The translations under genes were made by a program, and so were the position numbers. Source: JACMJP01 sp046160675 (GTDB lineage: Bacteria > Bacteroidota > Bacteroidia > Chitinophagales > BACL12). Taken from it: a DNA stretch of 7,178 bases. This document shows positions 5,863 to 7,178 of this stretch, piece by piece; position 1 is the first letter of the stretch; every line of letters begins with the position of its first letter. The DNA lies in contig JBJXHH010000170.1 of the NCBI GenBank assembly GCA_046160675.1, positions 1-7,178 on the forward strand. The letters run 5' to 3'. The notes beneath the pieces are model-generated. The model did no database searches. It had not been told where the DNA came from and worked only from the letters and a program-made list of their open reading frames with translations.

Positions 5863-7178
5863 AAGTCTTTTTTCATGCGCCCTTTTGATAGCGCCTTCCA
5901 ATACTTCCAACCCTTCTATAATTTGTTCATCGGTCATCACAATTGGAGGCAAAAGGCGAATGCAGTTTGAAAATAATCCAGCCCTTATTAATACAATTCC
6001 ATTGTTAACGGCATCTTTAATTATTTCCATTGCAATTTCAACATCAGGTTCCTTTGTGTTCCTGTCTTTTACAAATTCAACCAAACACATGGCACCCAGC
6101 CCTCTTACATCCCCAATATAATTGTATATCCTTTTCCACTCTTCCAATTTATTTTTAACTACCTGCCCAACATGATTTGCCCTCTTTAAAAAATCTTTTG
6201 AAGATAAAATTTTCAATGCCTCTATAGCTGCAACACATGAAAGAGGGTTTCCTCCGTAGGTACCGCCAACCCCGCCCAGATGAACACTGTCAAGTATTTC
6301 AGCTTTCCCGGTGATGGCACTTATGGGCATTCCGGCACCTATAGACTTTGCCAAGCAAATGATATCCGGCACAACATCAAAATGTTCACAGGCAAATAAT
6401 TTACCAGTGCGGCTAGCTCCACATTGAATTTCATCAAAAACTAAAACGATTCCATGCTTATCAGCAATTGTTCTTAGATGCTGCAGAAATTTTTGATGCA
6501 TTGGAATAAAACCACCTTCCCCCTGTACAGGCTCAATGATGATTGCTGCTACGCTTTCGCCATCAATCTGAGAAATTAATTTTTCATCAAATTGCCTGAT
6601 ACAATAATCTACATACTCAGCATCTGAAATGTTATCCGGCTTTCGGTACAAATTCGGAACAGGAAAACGATACACATCATTCATAAACGGACCGAAGCCT
6701 TTCTTAAACAATGCGTACTTGCTTGTGAGCGACAAAGTCAAGAATGTTCGGCCATGATACCCCCCTTCGAAACAAATAACTGCATTTCTTTTTGTATAAT
6801 ATCTTGCAATATTTATAGCATTTTCTACTGCTTCACTTCCGCTATTTGCAAGCAATGTTTTTTTCGGAAAATTTCCTGGTGTGAGTTGATTTAATAATTC
6901 GGCTAACTCAACATAGGGCTCCGGAGTGGCAACAAGAGAGCAGATATGAATGTATTTATCCAACTGCTCTTTCATTGCATTTACCACTTGCTCATTGCGA
7001 TGCCCAATATTCATCATCCCAATTCCTCCTGCAAAATCCAATAATACATTTCCATCAACATCAGTTACTATTCCTCCATGAGCAGAGGCTATTGCTATTT
7101 CAGTAGACTTTGCCAAACCCAATGGCATTGCATTTCTTCTGCGTTCAATAATTTCTTTTGATTTAGGTCCGGGGATTG
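5860..7178 (-). CDS. gabT: Class III aminotransferase, 4-aminobutyrate aminotransferase-like (N-terminus beyond right edge)
   Basis: A PLP-dependent omega-amino acid transaminase of fold type I. The reading frame continues upstream of the ATG at 7126-7128 to the window edge, encoding IPGPKSKEIIERRRNA, which matches the usual GabT N-terminus. The ATG at 7128 is therefore internal and the true start lies outside; 438 residues are visible. Counting from that internal Met, the motifs are DVDGNVLLDFAGGIG (23-37), NSGSEAVENA (95-104, PLP phosphate), GGYHGRTF (122-129), EPVQGEGG (199-206), FDEIQCG (231-237; D232 pairs with the PLP ring nitrogen), LAKSIGAGMP (259-268; K261 is the Schiff-base lysine), GGTYGGNP (288-295) and IRLLPP (390-395; R391 should bind the substrate carboxylate). 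It is catalytically intact in the visible part. Known reaction of GabT: GABA plus 2-oxoglutarate gives succinate semialdehyde plus glutamate. Another omega-amino acid or ornithine/lysine-type substrate is possible. It is the upstream gene of the pair with the amidohydrolase. Confidence 0.88.
   Translation of the reverse strand, partial: IPGPKSKEIIERRRNAMPLGLAKSTEIAIASAHGGIVTDVDGNVLLDFAGGIGMMNIGHRNEQVVNAMKEQLDKYIHICSLVATPEPYVELAELLNQLTPGNFPKKTLLANSGSEAVENAINIARYYTKRNAVICFEGGYHGRTFLTLSLTSKYALFKKGFGPFMNDVYRFPVPNLYRKPDNISDAEYVDYCIRQFDEKLISQIDGESVAAIIIEPVQGEGGFIPMHQKFLQHLRTIADKHGIVLVFDEIQCGASRTGKLFACEHFDVVPDIICLAKSIGAGMPISAITGKAEILDSVHLGGVGGTYGGNPLSCVAAIEALKILSSKDFLKRANHVGQVVKNKLEEWKRIYNYIGDVRGLGAMCLVEFVKDRNTKEPDVEIAMEIIKDAVNNGIVLIRAGLFSNCIRLLPPIVMTDEQIIEGLEVLEGAIKRAHEKRL

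Noticed and set aside
5423..6121. Plus-strand frames (5423-5617, 5885-6121) opposite the amidohydrolase and aminotransferase
   Set aside because: They are antisense shadows of motif-bearing enzymes, with no start context or homology I recognise.
7126..7128. ATG at 7126-7128 as the start of the aminotransferase
   Set aside because: The open frame upstream encodes a typical family N-terminus (PGPKSKE, ERRR) to the window edge, so this Met is internal.

Overview
The window reads as an ordinary chromosomal stretch of a member of the Bacteroidota. The main evidence is a secreted protein with a C-terminal gliding-motility-associated (CHU_C, type IX secretion type B) sorting domain. Supporting signs are low G+C composition, A/T-rich start regions without Shine-Dalgarno sequences, and an exact Bacteroidota -7 promoter element (TAnnTTTG) before the only plus-strand gene. 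I see no tRNA, rRNA, CRISPR array, insertion sequence or phage gene.

Layout, left to right. (1) Positions 1-851, minus strand: the N-terminal 283 codons of an exported formylglycine-generating-enzyme-like (SUMF1/FGE-sulfatase) protein that runs off the left edge. (2) Positions 852-1067: a divergent promoter region. (3) Positions 1068-2318, plus strand: a membrane-anchored, YkuE-like calcineurin-type metallophosphoesterase with an internal twin-arginine motif. (4) Positions 2322-4205, minus strand: a 627-residue type IX secretion cargo with a signal peptide, an N-terminal domain I do not recognise, three Ig/PKD-like repeats of about 76 residues and a CHU_C sorting domain. It converges on gene 3 with only 3 bp between the stop codons. 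(5) Positions 4206-4294: a short spacer with a small palindrome. (6) Positions 4295-5860 and 5860-7178, minus strand: a YtcJ-type amidohydrolase preceded by a class III aminotransferase (GabT-like). The two overlap by one base (TAATG) and are almost certainly co-transcribed. The aminotransferase runs off the right edge.

The genes form two themes. Genes 1, 3 and 4 act in the cell envelope or at the surface, but nothing in the sequence ties them to one pathway. The aminotransferase and amidohydrolase form a cytoplasmic catabolic pair; a plausible but unproven scheme is that the hydrolase releases an amine or amino acid that the transaminase deaminates. I found no convincing sign of a new defence, mobile or regulatory system. 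The points most worth a second look are the uncharacterised N-terminal domain of the 627-residue secreted protein, the Tat motif placed after three membrane helices in the phosphoesterase, and the coupled aminotransferase-amidohydrolase pair.
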